DNA of 30,016 nt from Elysia marginata (GCA_019649035.1 BMAT01004588.1:177670-207685), one strand, 5' to 3'; positions 1-11,799 are shown, numbered from the stretch's first letter. Translations and numbers: made by a program. Notes: generated by a model not told the origin, from the letters alone.

Positions 1-196
1 GCTACTGCTACTGCTACTGTTGCTATTACTACCACTACTACTACTACTGCTACTACTAGTATAGCTACTGCTACTGCTACTGCTACTGCTACTACTACTA
101 CTACTACAACTACTACTACTACTACAACTACTACTACTACTGCTGCTACTACTACTACAACAACAACAACAACAACAATTACTACAACTACTACTT

Positions 197-244
<48 letters not shown>

Positions 245-445
245 TTGCACCTACTTCAACAACTATTACTACTACTACTACTGCTACTACCAAAACAACA
301 ACAACTACTACTACTACTACTGCTACTACAACAACAACTGCTACTACTACTAATGCTGCTACTACTACAACTACTACTACTAGTGCTACTACTACTACAA
401 CAACAACAACAACAACAACAACTAGAACTACTACTATTGGTGTTG
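1..445. repeat. Trinucleotide (ACT)n satellite with (ACA)n runs
   Basis: About 440 bases of imperfect ACT repeats with interspersed GCT, ACA and TTC triplets. It runs off the left edge of the window. It produces poly-Leu and poly-Ser readings on the two strands that are not genes. Confidence 0.95.
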
Positions 446-715
446 TTGTTCGGCGGTGTTCTCATGACAACTGTATAAGAGCGGTGTGAAAGATATCACG
501 CAAAGAACGGTTAAAAGAATTGAAAAGATCCGAATAAGATAGAAAAAAAAAGTTGAAAGCTTCTGGCAGAATTAAAGAAGTTTGGTAGCTGTTCACATTC
601 TAATTTTCGGAAGTGCTGCGCTAATTTTTAGTCACCTGTGTAACGTTATACTTTTACCATTTTGTAAAATAAATTCAATATTTGATAATGGTTTATGTGA
701 TTAGCTAATTCAAAA

Positions 716-930
716 ATGTGGCGTCTTTGTTCATTGATAGTCTTTCGCCCTTGGGATCGCGCAATCCGGGGGTCGATCTCTGCGTTGGGCAGGTCAAAGT
801 ATTTCTTTGCCACACTCAAGCTCAAAATGAGTACCCGGCTTTAAGGAGTGAGAGATCTTGAACAGTACGCCAGAGTGACGCACTTTCATAGCTGCTTCTT
901 TGTAAGTTCAGAGGGTTCTGTTGTTTCTTA
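716..930 (+). repeat. tRNA-derived SINE, family 2, copy 1
   Basis: A tRNA-like head (GGGGGTCGATCTC resembles a B box) is followed by the body CACTCAAGCTCAAAATGAG, TACCCGGCTTT and GAGAGATCTTG. The same body occurs at 27225-27510 (+) and 8430-8757 (-). The 3' end is not sharply defined. Confidence 0.75.
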
Positions 931-1273
931 TGGCTTGCCCAGAAATTCATGTGAAACGCCTAGAGCATTTCGTTGAAGTACTTAATCCACGAGTTCTGTT
1001 CTTGGTGTTAATCCAAAAAGACTTAACACTTCTCTTTTTTGTGTTTGATAAATTTTGTTTCTTTAGGAAAGTCTCATTTTACTTCGATAACTCCTCATTT
1101 CAAAACCGCCAGGGTTCTTTTTAGTTCTTCATTTTTAAGGATCCATATTTAACAGTCATCCGCACCGGTGGGAATAGAATGGCTCTCAATTTTTTTTTCA
1201 TTTTTATTATTTCTACGCATTGTCATTTCTCGAGCTCTTCCCATCTTGCCTAGTTCTCGCTGATGTAGCCACT

Positions 1274-1543
1274 TCTTTTTATACACTATATTAATCCCTT
1301 TCGGGAAATTTTTCTTTGTTACTCAGCGTAACTGTGTCGCCACAGAGCAGCGCCACTAATGCCCCAGCAGACCGGTAAATTTGAAGCCTGTAGCTGGGTA
1401 CCCATTTTACAGGTGGGTGGACTGGGGAAAGTTAGGGTAAATTGCTTTCCCAAGGCAATTGCAACATGGCATTGTCAGGAATCGAACCCGCGACCTCCAG
1501 ATCTCGAGTCCGACGCGCTAACCACTCCGCCACGCTGCCCCTA
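1274..1543 (-). repeat. tRNA-derived SINE, family 1, near full length
   Basis: Read on the minus strand, the head GGGGCAGCGTGGCGGAGTGG holds an A box, and GGTTCGATTCC is a perfect B box. The body contains TTGGGAAAGCAATTTACCC, CCCCAGTCCACCC and CTGTAAAATGGGTACCC. The tail is CCCGAAAGGGATTAATATAG and ends TGTATAAAAA. The head is of tRNA-Ser/Leu type, but the long body shows it is a retroposon rather than a tRNA gene. Related copies are at 26733-26945 and 26946-27215. Confidence 0.85.
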
Positions 1544-1544
1544 G

Positions 1545-3210
1545 TCTTCTTACGTCACCAGGCTGCGATGCACAACTATTAATAACGAGATTTCTTTTCC
1601 TAACTAAAGCTGGACGACAAAATTTTTAAAGGACAATGAATGTTGCTCACCCCTTCAAGGATAGAAAAATCAAAATTGATCGATGAATGTCATTAGTTTC
1701 CTTAAGAGAGACAAGTCATTGAACATTTTTTATTGGTATTTTTTTTTAATGTGAAGACCGCTGAACTCAATCTATTCTGTACAAGAGCAGGCTTCGTGCA
1801 AGTGCGACATTTTTTTACTCTACAGCCTCTTACATAATCCTTGCAATGCTAAAAAAAATAATGCACAAGTTTAAGAATTTTAGTCAGTTTTTTTTATAAG
1901 TTTTTAAGTTCACGAGGATGTTTTTTCGGAGATATTTTGTACTCTATTCTAACGCCATGAAAAAGAAAAAAATTTCAAAGAATTTTGCACGGCATGCAGA
2001 ACAGTCTCTCTACATATAGCTTTTTTATATTTCTGTAAGTATCTATGCTAAGTTAAAATAAAAAATACACTGCTCTGTAAAATTTATTATGATTAGATAA
2101 TGGAGGGACAAAAAAAAGTTCTTTGCTTTTCAGAAGCAAAAAGTTGTTTATTATCTGTTTAAAAAACATCAGACAACACCAGACTAATTAATTTCTTTCA
2201 TCTGCTTTTTTTCATGTTTATAACTCCATATAACTATGATTTTTGAGGATACAGAACTTTATATAAGAGTAGGTTTTTGAAGAGAAAAAAAGATTTTTTT
2301 TTTGAATGATTGAATTGAAATGACGCGATATGATTTTTTTTCTACAGAAATAAATATTATGAAGAGAATATTTCGTAATCGCGCCGGTATAACAATATTT
2401 TATCCCAGTCCAATAAATGAGTCATTGTAAGGTTACAATTCGCTAAACCTATAATTAATGATACATTAGAATTTCAATTCTTCGAGGTATAAAAGTCAAT
2501 AGTGTTGGAAATAAAAGAAATTTAAAAAAATTTCTAGTTCATCTGTCGGTGATGAATTTTTCAAGTGTATTGCATTCTGGATTTTAACAGTTATATAAAA
2601 TAATGCATTTGATAGGTTGAAAAGGTCTTACTTGACTAGAATCCACGAAATTCTTTAACGCGTTTAAAACAAATGAAGCCATTTAAGCATTTCAAAGTTT
2701 ACTAGGACATGGGTATATTTTAAGCTTGTGGAGGATTTTTATTTATTTCTGAGACCTTTTGTGTTTCCAAAATGTACGAAAACGTAATCCTTTGGGCTGG
2801 CTTTACGAACGTTTTGAAAAATAACTTTAAATAGGGTTATGTAAGAGAGTTAAATTCCACATGGCTAATTTATCATTCGCCGATGTATTTTATACGTTTC
2901 TATAGAAGTTTTAATGGCCTACGCCTCAAGGTAATGGATGACCTTGAGTATTCAAAGTAGCAGCAATAACATTATTCAAGCAGAGGAAAAACATCAGTCT
3001 CTTTAGGAAGACAAATCAGATGAAAAGTTCACCATTGTTTATGTATAAAAAAGCTTTGAGATATATTGTATTATATGACCCTATTTGCCAGAAGACTTAA
3101 CATGTCGATCTAATTATTTGGTGTTTCTGCTTTTTCAGCAACTTCCATAGTTTTCTTGCTTGACGATAGCTATCAGAATGAAGATAGAAAACTGAACCCT
3201 AAATGAAAAG
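1545..3210. other. AT-rich sequence without recognised features
   Basis: I see no coding exon with splice signals, no RNA gene and no clear repeat family here, only homopolymer T and A runs. Confidence 0.5.
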
Positions 3211-3224
3211 AATCAAGTTTGGCG

Positions 3225-3510
3225 TATTCCCCCCCTCTCTCTAAATACTACAGTAGAATTTACAACACTTAGAGTATACCTCGCTCTCTCTCTTTCTCTC
3301 TCTCTAAAAACTAAGAGAGAATTCACGACATTTGGGTCATACCTCCCCCCTCTTTCTGTCTGTGTGTGTCTCTCTCTGCCTCTCCCCCCTCCCTTGTTTT
3401 GCTATTTCTTCTTCGTCAAAGGTCTTTTCTTTTTTTGTCATTCTTCTTCTTCCATCTCTTTGATTCGTTTTCCCCACTCTTTTTTTCCTGCCTCAAACTC
3501 GTTCTCTCTT

Positions 3511-3554
<44 letters not shown>

Positions 3555-3555
3555 C
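3225..3555. repeat. CT-rich microsatellite cluster
   Basis: Several CTCTCT blocks are separated by short unique sequence, with the longest pure (CT)n run at about 3509-3548. It creates Ser/Leu-rich readings of no coding value. Confidence 0.9.
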
Positions 3556-3559
3556 GGCT

Positions 3560-5420
3560 GGCAACTTCTGTCTTTCAGCATCATCTGCACCCACAATGAC
3601 CTTGACTCAACGTGTGAAAGGTTAATTAGTTAAGGCGTACGACGACTACTACAGGTCAATCAATATTTCTAGATCGATGAGTTATCTAAGACAAGGTCGC
3701 GTGTCAGATGGAAGCCAGATTGATTCATGCTAGAGTAATGACCTGATTCTTGTGGCCTCGGAGTAATTCTTTTAGCCGTAGAACTAAAGAGGATAAGGTG
3801 TTAAAAGTAACCAGTGTGTTAAAAATAGTAATGTGTGGTTTCATTAGTTCCGTGTATGGTGGTAGAAGTGATTTTTGACGTTGCTTCGAAAACATGTAAC
3901 GCCTTCAATTAATTAATTCACTTCATCTTAATCAGTTGTTTAAGCCATCGGCGCTTATAACAATTAAACATAGATTATTGCATAACACAATGACTTCCAC
4001 GAATTGAGCAAAGAAAAGAAATGGCATTAGTGTTGACATTAACATACATGAAGAATGCTAACAGACAATACACATACAAAGTAGATCTCAGAATATATTT
4101 TTTCTTTTCAAAGTGACAAAATAAGGATCAATACGTAATTCAATGACCAAGCAATAATTTTTAAGAAATGTACCAATAAGATGCTACACTGTTATTGACT
4201 TTTAATTTGAATAGAATGGTGGAAATCTTATTAAGCGATGTATTTATTAAAATGTGTAACAATTGTCAAGTTATGCTTAAGAGATATAGATGAACCAGTA
4301 TTTGGCAGAAAAACTCGCAAAAATAAATAATATTCATCATGAACACTGTCGAAATTATCCAGCAATAAGCGTTCTCAATTTAAGACTTTATAATGTTATT
4401 GTGACTAAGTTTATAAAAAAAAATGCAAGTCCCCAGATTCTGCATATATTTTCGGCATTTTAGGAAATGTTAAAGACAGGTAATTATTAGATCACTTGTT
4501 CGTGGCACAAGTAATTCCTTGGCAGCTTGTAGGACTTAATTTGCATTTACAATCAGTCATAAAGGTAAAACTTGCTACAAAATGATCTTTATTTATCCAC
4601 AGGTGCCAAAATGAGGTTTAAATATTGATAATGAGTAGACTTGTATGCATTAATCAAAATATCATTCTTATTTACTATAAAGTGGTCCTTTTTAAATGTA
4701 TGCAATCTTAAGTTCAAGAGCACTTTTTTATGAAGAAAATATACCATAAAGCGCTGCTTTATTATTAAAGATAATAAAGGGTATAGGTATCTATGCAAGT
4801 CTTAGATGATTTAAGAAAGGCGGTGTAGAAAAGGAACTGACATTCGTTGTCAACATTCTCACTTAACTTGTACATTTAGAATATATAGGTTGGTTCCACA
4901 AATCCTTGGAATTAAGGTTTAAGGCTATTGTCATTTACGTGTGAGCTTCTTTATATTGAACGCTTTCTTTTTATTAATTTTGTTAAAGAAATATCTGAAA
5001 ACGTCAGCGTGGTTTAATTAAAAATGGATTAATCGGCTAATGAGTTTGTCTACCGAAAATAAGTAAGAGTTGGATACTGTGTACGGGTTCTTTCTTCACA
5101 CTGCTCCTCAAACCAGCGAGTTTGGTATAATCGAGCTCTGAGCTCGCATCCATGATTGTGTCATACTGTTTAGTTGCACCTTTTATATTATTGTTCTTCA
5201 ATTGCACAGTCTCGTTTGTCTATTCTCATTATCTGCCATAAAGGTATCTTTGTACGACTGAAATTTTCAACCAATCTACACGTGTGAACAAAATGTCCTG
5301 ACGTTCTCCTTCATTCCACCTGAGCCGGCTTAGAGACGTTAAATTGCAGTTTATTATGAACTTCATCATTTGGTTTTGAAGAAGGAAATAGTATAAAACA
5401 AAAAGAAAGGGGAGGGGTTG
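3560..5420. other. AT-rich sequence without recognised features
   Basis: No gene, RNA or repeat family recognised. A short palindrome, GAGCTCTGAGCTC, occurs near 5133. The open frames here are short and lack splice or codon signals. Confidence 0.45.
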
Positions 5421-5425
5421 AAACA

Positions 5426-5520
5426 AAGAGAGAGAGAGAGAGAGAGAGAGTAAAAGAGAGAGGGGGGCACATAGAGGTAGAGAGAAAGAAGAGAGAGACA
5501 GGGAGAGAAGGAGAAAGCGA
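5426..5520. repeat. GA-rich microsatellite
   Basis: A pure (GA)n run at about 5428-5451, continuing as a degenerate purine tract. Confidence 0.9.
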
Positions 5521-6097
5521 GTGTTTGGCGGTCAGGCAAACAAAGAAATAAATTTTTCGGTGGAGGGGAGCGGAGGAGAGGAGTTTTGTTATGCTGTGGC
5601 CTTCATGTTGGTCTCATCCCAATAATCACTAGTTTTGTGCACGCGCGGAAGAGCACGACTTCAAAATCTGTACAACCACCATGTACTGGCACTGCGGGTT
5701 ATCATTGTAGGCTTTGTTACTAGTGGACATAGTCGAATGGCTTTTGTTTGATTACTACCCTCCATGAGGAAATCAATATCGGTTTCTTATTGAATTCAAT
5801 TGCAAGGTCGCTATGCGTTACTATCCACTGGTATCAGATCATTAGTTTGAGCTTATCATGAGTTCAAATCTACAGATGCTTAGGTTCAATCGCAATTTGT
5901 TTTAGCAGACCAGGTTTGAGGCAAATTAGTGCATGGTAAGTGAAATGTAGTGCAATTTAAGGACTGGAATTTAAAAAAAAATATATGGAGCCGAGTTTTA
6001 AGCACACTCTGTGTTTTGGGGTAATGTCTAGTCTACGTTTGGGAATATCCCGTTTCATAATGATTTTGAGGTGACGATTGAATAAATTACCGCTGAT

Positions 6098-6182
6098 GGA
6101 GAGAGAGAGAGAGGGGGGGGGAATGAGAGAGAGAGAGAGAGAGAAAGAAAGATTACGTTGGATGGATAGATAGATAGATATA
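6098..6182. repeat. GA and GATA microsatellite
   Basis: Two (GA)n runs are split by a G run, followed by GATAGATAGATAGATA at about 6166-6180. Confidence 0.9.
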
Positions 6183-6298
6183 ATGAAGTGACCTGTAAAA
6201 AATTGTTTAGCATATAACAACATTCAATTCCGCCAAGAGTGGATTAATCACTCCACCAATATTTTGTCACATCTATCTGCTTGTTTGCTTTTTTTCAT

Positions 6299-6392
6299 CC
6301 CCCTTTCTCTGGTTATCTCTCTCTTTCTCCCTGTCATTCTGTCTGTCTCTCTCTTCATATCTCTCTCTGTCGCTCTGTTTTTCTCTCTCCTC
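6299..6392. repeat. CT-rich microsatellite
   Basis: Degenerate CTCTCT and CTGTCTGTCT runs. Confidence 0.85.
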
Positions 6393-6620
6393 AAAGAATA
6401 AAAGAAATCTAATGGTTTGCAAAGTTCTGTCATTATTTTCGAGAAAACAATTACAAGTTTTTTTTTTTCATTTGTGATTTTTTTTTATTCATTCTCAGAG
6501 AGAGCGGGAAGAGGCGGGGGAACGCCGTTTCACCTTAGATGACTGAATGCAATTATCCTTACCACAAACCCCCAAAGATTGTCCCTAACAATTTCCTGAA
6601 ACCAAAATACACACGCAAAG

Positions 6621-7032
6621 AAACCAAAAGCATAATTACTTTTTTTTTAAAGCACAATGCCATGAAATTTCCGTTTATGCTATTTCGGACAGCATGATAT
6701 AACTCGTTTTTATTGTTACACACGTGCTTGAAAGCATATAAAGCTTAAGTTATTATACAATTCTTGATATCCCAAAATGCTCAAGTCGACACAAATAAAT
6801 CAAAAGCATATTTTGTCAAAGCACATTAAATTTCCGGATATGCCGTTTATTTGTTTATTCTTTTTATTTTATTTTATACACTTTATTAATCCCTTTCAGG
6901 AAATTTGGCTTCGCCACTTGTTTGGTATAATTTGATATAACTGTTTTTTAATCATACACACACAGCCCATCACTCGTATTTGAACGCAAATCACATTATA
7001 CAATTCTAGGTATCACTAATTGCTCAGATGAT
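6621..7032 (+). repeat. Duplicated block, second copy interrupted
   Basis: Copy 1 is about 6621-6790 and copy 2 about 6798-7032. Shared landmarks in order are ACCAAAAGCATA / ATCAAAAGCATA, AAAGCACA, AAATTTCCG, TATGC, TGATATAACT, ATTATACAATTCT, GATATC / GTATCA and TGCTCA. Copy 2 contains an extra stretch of about 75 bases (6853-6925). Confidence 0.7.
6853..6925 (-). repeat. Truncated family 1 SINE tail inserted in a duplicate
   Basis: On the minus strand it reads AATTTCCTGAAAGGGATTAA and TAAAGTGTATAAAA, then an A-rich end. This matches the 3' tail of the SINE at 1274-1543. Because copy 1 of the surrounding duplication lacks it, it looks like a 5'-truncated retroposition event or an insertion of a related LINE end. 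Confidence 0.65.
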
Positions 7033-7440
7033 GGGCAGTGTTCTAAACCGGGGGTCCAAAAACTGAGGCAATTATTTAGGCATTTTTACCAATATATATT
7101 AATGTTCATTTATGCAGCTGATTTCTTTCCTAAGAAGTCCATTAAGCACTACTGATTTTTTTTAAATATCTCTTTCTTTTCCATTGTTTCTCTTCCATTT
7201 TACTCTCTTACGGTTTCCGGCATAGCATCAACCTCTGTAAATATCAGTCTTACCTTTTGCATCTCTTTTTTTTGTCTGTTGTTTTAGAATAACACTTGAG
7301 CCTTAAGTTATTTTTTTGTTTCATTTTAGCAGACTTTTCTCATGCAAGCTCTTATATTCTTTCCTATCTACTGGAGGACCTCAGGTCTTGAACTATCTTA
7401 GCACCGAATGTCATTGGGTTTTAATAATGTAAAGAGTTTA

Positions 7441-7441
<1 letters not shown>

Positions 7442-7488
<47 letters not shown>

Positions 7489-7490
7489 GT
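7442..7490. repeat. (CT)n microsatellite flanking a SINE
   Basis: A pure CT run of about 40 bases immediately upstream of the family 3 SINE. Confidence 0.95.
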
Positions 7491-7491
7491 A

Positions 7492-7665
7492 GTATAGAGA
7501 AAAGGAAAAAGATATCGAAGCATTATAGGAGGCCGAGACAACAGTGCTAAAACGGCGAGAGGTGCGGGTTTGAATCCTATTATGTTCGTGTTCTGTCTTG
7601 TACGGGTTTATTTTGTCTCTCATCTTGCATGTAGCTCGATCTAAGTTTGTGATCGTCTTTTTTTT
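7492..7665 (+). repeat. tRNA-derived SINE, family 3, copy 1
   Basis: A tRNA-like head ending in GTGCGGGTTTGAATCC (B box) is followed by TATTATGTTCGTG and GATCTAAGTTTGTGATCGTC. The same elements occur in order on the minus strand at 29276-29412. Both copies are bracketed by CT tracts on the same sides. Confidence 0.75.
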
Positions 7666-7848
7666 TACTTTTTATATCTTTCTCCCTCTCTTTCTTTCTC
7701 TCTGTCTGTCTCTCTCTTAACTATTTTCCTGTAGCCCTGTGATTATCGTCTTAGACATTAATGTGTAAAAAGGGCGCAAACTCAGTTATTGCTCTTTTGA
7801 AAACAAGCTTTTGTTTATGTTTTTTTACAAAGGGACAAGACTCTCAAC

Positions 7849-8000
7849 TTATGGAGACTTTGCGCGCCGACGACGGTAACGTATGACGCAATAACACCCA
7901 CAGGTAGCTTGCGTTTTACAGCAGACGATTGGCTGGATGGCCCGGTTAGCCCATCCGCTATGGGCTTCGTTCTCCTGAGCGGGCCTGCAACGCATAAAAT
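7849..8000 (-). repeat. Unclassified CG-rich interspersed repeat, copy A
   Basis: On the minus strand it reads TTTTATGCGTTGCAGGCCCG, CTCAGGAGAACGAAGCCCAT, AGCGGATGGGCTAACCGGGC, and on to TACGTTACCGTCGTCGGCGC. Matching copies lie at 17653-17820 and 20382-20550, with a fragment at 20785-20820. The unit contains a hairpin, GCCCAT-AGCGG-ATGGGC. No coding capacity is shared between copies. Confidence 0.8.
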
Positions 8001-8077
8001 CTAACATTGAGGCTATCACGATCTCACGAAAAGCATACATTGAGAAGCAATTCATAGTCACTTGCCTATTATCAAGC

Positions 8078-8345
8078 AAATAGCGTCGTGGTCTTCTAGT
8101 AGTAGACATACGAATTTGGGACCCAGAGTTCTGGGATTAGACTTCCTGGTTCCTCCTGCCAATGTTAAGTCCATAAAAAGGCTATTTAAACACATTTATT
8201 CACAACACACAGGCGTACCCGGCTATTGGCAGGGAAATATACATTTAGCGTGCTTGGAAGATGTGTTTAGAATACAATTTGACTGGTAATGGCCTGTTGG
8301 GGAACCTATGAAAGCGCTTCAAGTTTATTCTTTGAAACTTAAGAA
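8078..8345 (+). repeat. tRNA-derived SINE, family 2, copy 2
   Basis: The head is GTCGTGGTCTTCTAGTAGTA with a degenerate B box. The end is TGGTAATGGCCTGTTGGGGA followed by ACCTATGAAAGCGCTT, matching the ends of the copies at 8430-8757 and 27225-27510. It is diverged, and the 3' limit is uncertain. Confidence 0.6.
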
Positions 8346-8429
8346 CTCATATTGTTATAAGAGCAGCGCTTCGTTCCCATCTTAGATTTTGTATCTAAAA
8401 ATATTTTTTGATTGTAAGATTAAAAAAAT

Positions 8430-8757
8430 GGAGCATATTTATATGGTGCCTAATTCACTAAATTTCTCCAATAGTTTTGCATGGACTCCTTGACAAGCCA
8501 TTACCAACCAAAGAAGCTTCTTAACTAAGAGAGGAGTAGCAAATAAAGCGAACCGCTCTATCACTCTGACAAGATCTTTCACTGTCCATAGTCGGGTACT
8601 CTTTTAATGCATGAGTAAGGCGTAAGAAATTTAATGTATTTAAATAGCTTTTCTCAAGGTCTAAACGTCGACCTGTCAAAGCAGGATTCAAACCCCAGAC
8701 CTCTTGATTCGAAATTCGAGTGTCTACCACTGGTCCAAGACTCCACGAATCGGTCTC
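8430..8757 (-). repeat. tRNA-derived SINE, family 2, near full length
   Basis: Minus strand: tRNA-like head GTGGAGTCTTGGACCAGTGG, B box GGGTTTGAATCC, body AAAGAGTACCCGACTATGG and GTGAAAGATCTTGTCAGAGTG, then TTGGTTGGTAATGGCTTG, ending near GGCACCATATAAATA. This is the best-preserved copy. It lies in inverted orientation to the copy at 8078-8345. Confidence 0.8.
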
Positions 8758-8759
8758 TT

Positions 8760-9620
8760 TATTGGCTTTTCACTATTCATAAAGAGAACTAAGCAAATTC
8801 TGTTTTATTAGAATCATTTATCAGGGAATTTTTTTTAAACATATTTTGTTTCAACGATAACATTTCAATAATGAAAATTTGTAGGGTTTTTTTTCCTTCA
8901 TACCTAAGTATCGCAGTGAAAACTGCTTAGAAAAAACAACCTGTTCTTTAATTAGTTCAACTTGAACAGTTAGAGGGTGAAATTGCTTTTTTATCATGAT
9001 TTATTAAGTTATTTCTAGTATTATCTTCCGCATGTCAATCTCTATAGAAGTTGACAAAAACAAGTGATACTTTAATAGCGGTACAATTTGCAGGAAGAGG
9101 TTTCTTCTTTTTTCCTAATTGACAAAAAGGAAAGAAATAACGAAAAGCAGGAATTTTTTTCCGCCAAATTATTTCTCAAATCGTAGTCCAAGTTTTAATA
9201 ATAAAGAAAACCCATTTTAAAATCTAAGGACGTTGCGAAACCTTGTTAGTTTAATTGGGAATGCATGCGATTTTAATGAGTTAAATCGATAATTTTAACA
9301 TGCCGATTTTAACTGACGAGCTTTAAGAAAAACAAATCCCAAATCTGTTGTAATATTCTTTACAACAATTTAACTTCAATTTATGTGCTGTTTGTGTTGC
9401 TTTTAACGCAATATTTCTTAACCTTATACACTATAGATGAAACGAAAAAAAAAAGATGTTTCGTTAGCATCCCAACTCCGTTTTTTTTAGTCTGGGTTTA
9501 GATATAAATCTACATCTAGAACCTAGATTAACTGAAGAAACTTATCTATTACTTCTCTGATTTCACTACTGCATCTAACGTACCGTTTGCCTTAGGATCA
9601 AGTCTAACTCGGTTTTCTAC
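8760..9620. other. AT-rich sequence without recognised features
   Basis: No exon, RNA or repeat family recognised before the orphan exon at 9625. Confidence 0.45.
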
Positions 9621-9624
9621 ACAG

Positions 9625-9752
9625 ACAGCTACGATGCTATAAATATCGCTGGCAGTAAGGGAAGCAGCATGAAGCCTCCTGAGGAAATCTTTGAAATGCC
9701 ATGTGCGAATCCGGCGTATCACAACAAAGATAACACCCCTGTCTTTCTGTAA
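9625..9752 (+). CDS. Orphan candidate exon, plus strand
   Basis: After a pyrimidine-rich TTTTCTACACAG there is an open frame. It reads SYDAINIAGSKGSSMKPPEE and then IFEMPCANPAYHNKDNTPVF, L, stop TAA. Base composition is richer in G+C than its surroundings. GTAAGA overlaps the stop (9749-9754), so it may be either a terminal exon or an internal exon ending at 9748. NPAY resembles cytoplasmic sorting motifs, which is inference only. The opposite strand is also open here (9549-9851), so the coding strand is uncertain. I do not recognise the product. Confidence 0.3.
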
Positions 9753-9759
9753 GAGTGCC

Positions 9760-11188
9760 CTCAATATGAATGAATTAATGAACTTTAAAGTTGATCCTTT
9801 TAGGAAATTTGAGTTGGTATTAAAGCAAGTTACGCCAGAAAAAAAAACCACCTCAAAGATACACTCAGGAATTCAAGTTTATATTATTTTTAACGTAATT
9901 TTGCATACCAATTTATTTATCACAATTTCACATCATTAATTAGTCGATTTTCTACCATGTATAAAAAAGAGAACAAATGTAGCCACATAACCCTAATATC
10001 ACCCAATATCTTTGTGTAGGGGAAGGTAAGTTGTTTTTGCATGACTCAGGAACTCTAAAAGAAGAGGGAGAAGAAACATTGAGAACAAAAACAAAAACAA
10101 AACAAACGACTTGATCTAACGTATTAGGTAAGTTCAAACTTCTAAATTGACAAAACCAAGCAGATGCTTCAGAAAAGTATTTTATTACGATCAAGGGCCT
10201 GACTAGAGAATATAAAGGAAATGTATGTAAAATTGATCACATACTTACAGGGATGACAAAAAATATTACATATATAATATAATTATATTATAATCATTAC
10301 TTACAATTCTTTTCATTTTTTTTTCAAGACAAATATAATACATTAAAAAGGCAGACAAAAACATTTGGCAAACAATATGGCGAACAATAGCTTTATTTAC
10401 AATGAAGGAGTTGAATGCTTAAAAGCTCAATATGCTCTAATATCTGTATGATTTTTTCCTCAGAATTAAATGCAGCTTTATCTCAACGTTATAATATTAC
10501 AGAATGGAGAGGTGATAAAATATGAAACAAAAATCTATGTACATTGAAAAATCCGATGCGGAAAAAAAAACGCAATTCGTTTACACGCGATTTTTTTTTA
10601 ACACAGAGCTTCGTATTTTATTCTTTTTGGGGGGTTTGTTTTATTTAAATGAGAACGAAGATCACGCCATGATTGTTATTGTGGTTGTGCGCATTAATTT
10701 TCCACCTAATCTTTTATCAATGAACACGGCTCTTCTTTTTCGACTTACTCAATATTAGACGGCGTTGTCTGTTGTTGTTTTCTTTAATGTGCTAGAATAT
10801 CTAATTCGCAATGATATACAGAAACATATCATGCACATTTGCACTTTAGTCTTTGGAAGCTAAAATGATAATGTTACATTCCTCAAAGACATGTTATTCA
10901 ATTTTAAAGCTATTAATGATCCAATCGGAAAAAAACTTCGGAAAAAAATTATAATCATACTTCCTTGAATATAAAGGGCTTGCATGTAAATATTTTATGA
11001 AACGGAAATATAAATATTTCTTTTTTTCTTTTAATAATACCAATTGTGAGGCAAACAGCGAGAATCTGGCACGGGTCACTCAGGCAAGTTTTAAGTTAGA
11101 ACTTTTTAAACAAAATAAAAAGAATTGCAACAGAATAAAGCATGTTTTTTCGTATGAACTTGAGAATCGTAAGATAAAAAACAAAGTA
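9760..11188. other. AT-rich sequence without recognised features
   Basis: A/T runs and short alternating TA near 10263-10290, plus a (CAAAA)n-like stretch near 10085. The open frames are short and of ordinary AT-rich composition. Nothing else is supported. Confidence 0.45.
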
Positions 11189-11189
11189 G

Positions 11190-11400
11190 AATTATAAATT
11201 CTTTAACCTTTGAAAAAAACAAAGGCACAGAACGGACTATTAACAAGCGTTAAAACTTCTAATTGTAGACTATCAGGTTTTTTAACCTGTGCTTCACTTA
11301 TAATTTCTTTAACCTTTAAAGAAGTCCACAGAATAGAGTGTTAGAAAGCTTAAGCTTTCAATAATGTGTAGACTATCATTTTTTAACTTGTACCCGATCC
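11190..11400 (+). repeat. Tandem duplication, unit about 106 bp
   Basis: Two diverged copies share TTCTTTAACCTTT (11199 and 11305), CACAGAA, GTGTTAGAAA / GCGTTAAAAC, TGTAGACTATCA and TTTTTTAACCTGT / TTTTTTAACTTGT. Confidence 0.75.
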
Positions 11401-11799
11401 GCACTACTCGCTTCACAATGTTATTTCGGTTTTATGGCAAACTTTGAAGCATTCAATTGCTTTCTAGGTAAGACCACTCCTCCTCTCGCTCCATCTTTCA
11501 CAGCCAGTTACAATATACAAGGACTTAGCTGAATGATTTATAAATGATATTTGATGAACTTGCGGCCTTTCAAAAATAACCTGCCTTAATCCCTTCACAG
11601 CCGAGAATTTCGTCTGCGCCTACCATTTTAAAAAAATCTTTAAAAATTACCGATTTTTATTAAGGGAAATAATATGTCCGGCTTAATATAAGAAGATAGT
11701 GTTCTCATGATTATGGCCCTTTAACGGTTCATACGGCTTATATAATTTTACATCCCGATTCGCACAGGTAGACAAGGGGAAATACCTTCTAGCATGTTG

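Noticed and set aside
245-478. Poly-Leu and poly-Ser frames on the two strands
   Set aside because: They are readings of the ACT triplet satellite, not genes.
1478-1543. tRNA gene with perfect A and B boxes
   Set aside because: The tRNA-like part continues into a SINE body shared with two other loci, so it is a retroposon head.
9729-9749. NKDNTPVF resembling the cadherin linker DxNDNxPxF
   Set aside because: The preceding residues do not fit a cadherin repeat and the frame stops directly after it.
11405-11495. Open frame ending CTAG before GTAAGA on the plus strand
   Set aside because: No convincing acceptor upstream and no partner exon. It is too short to support.
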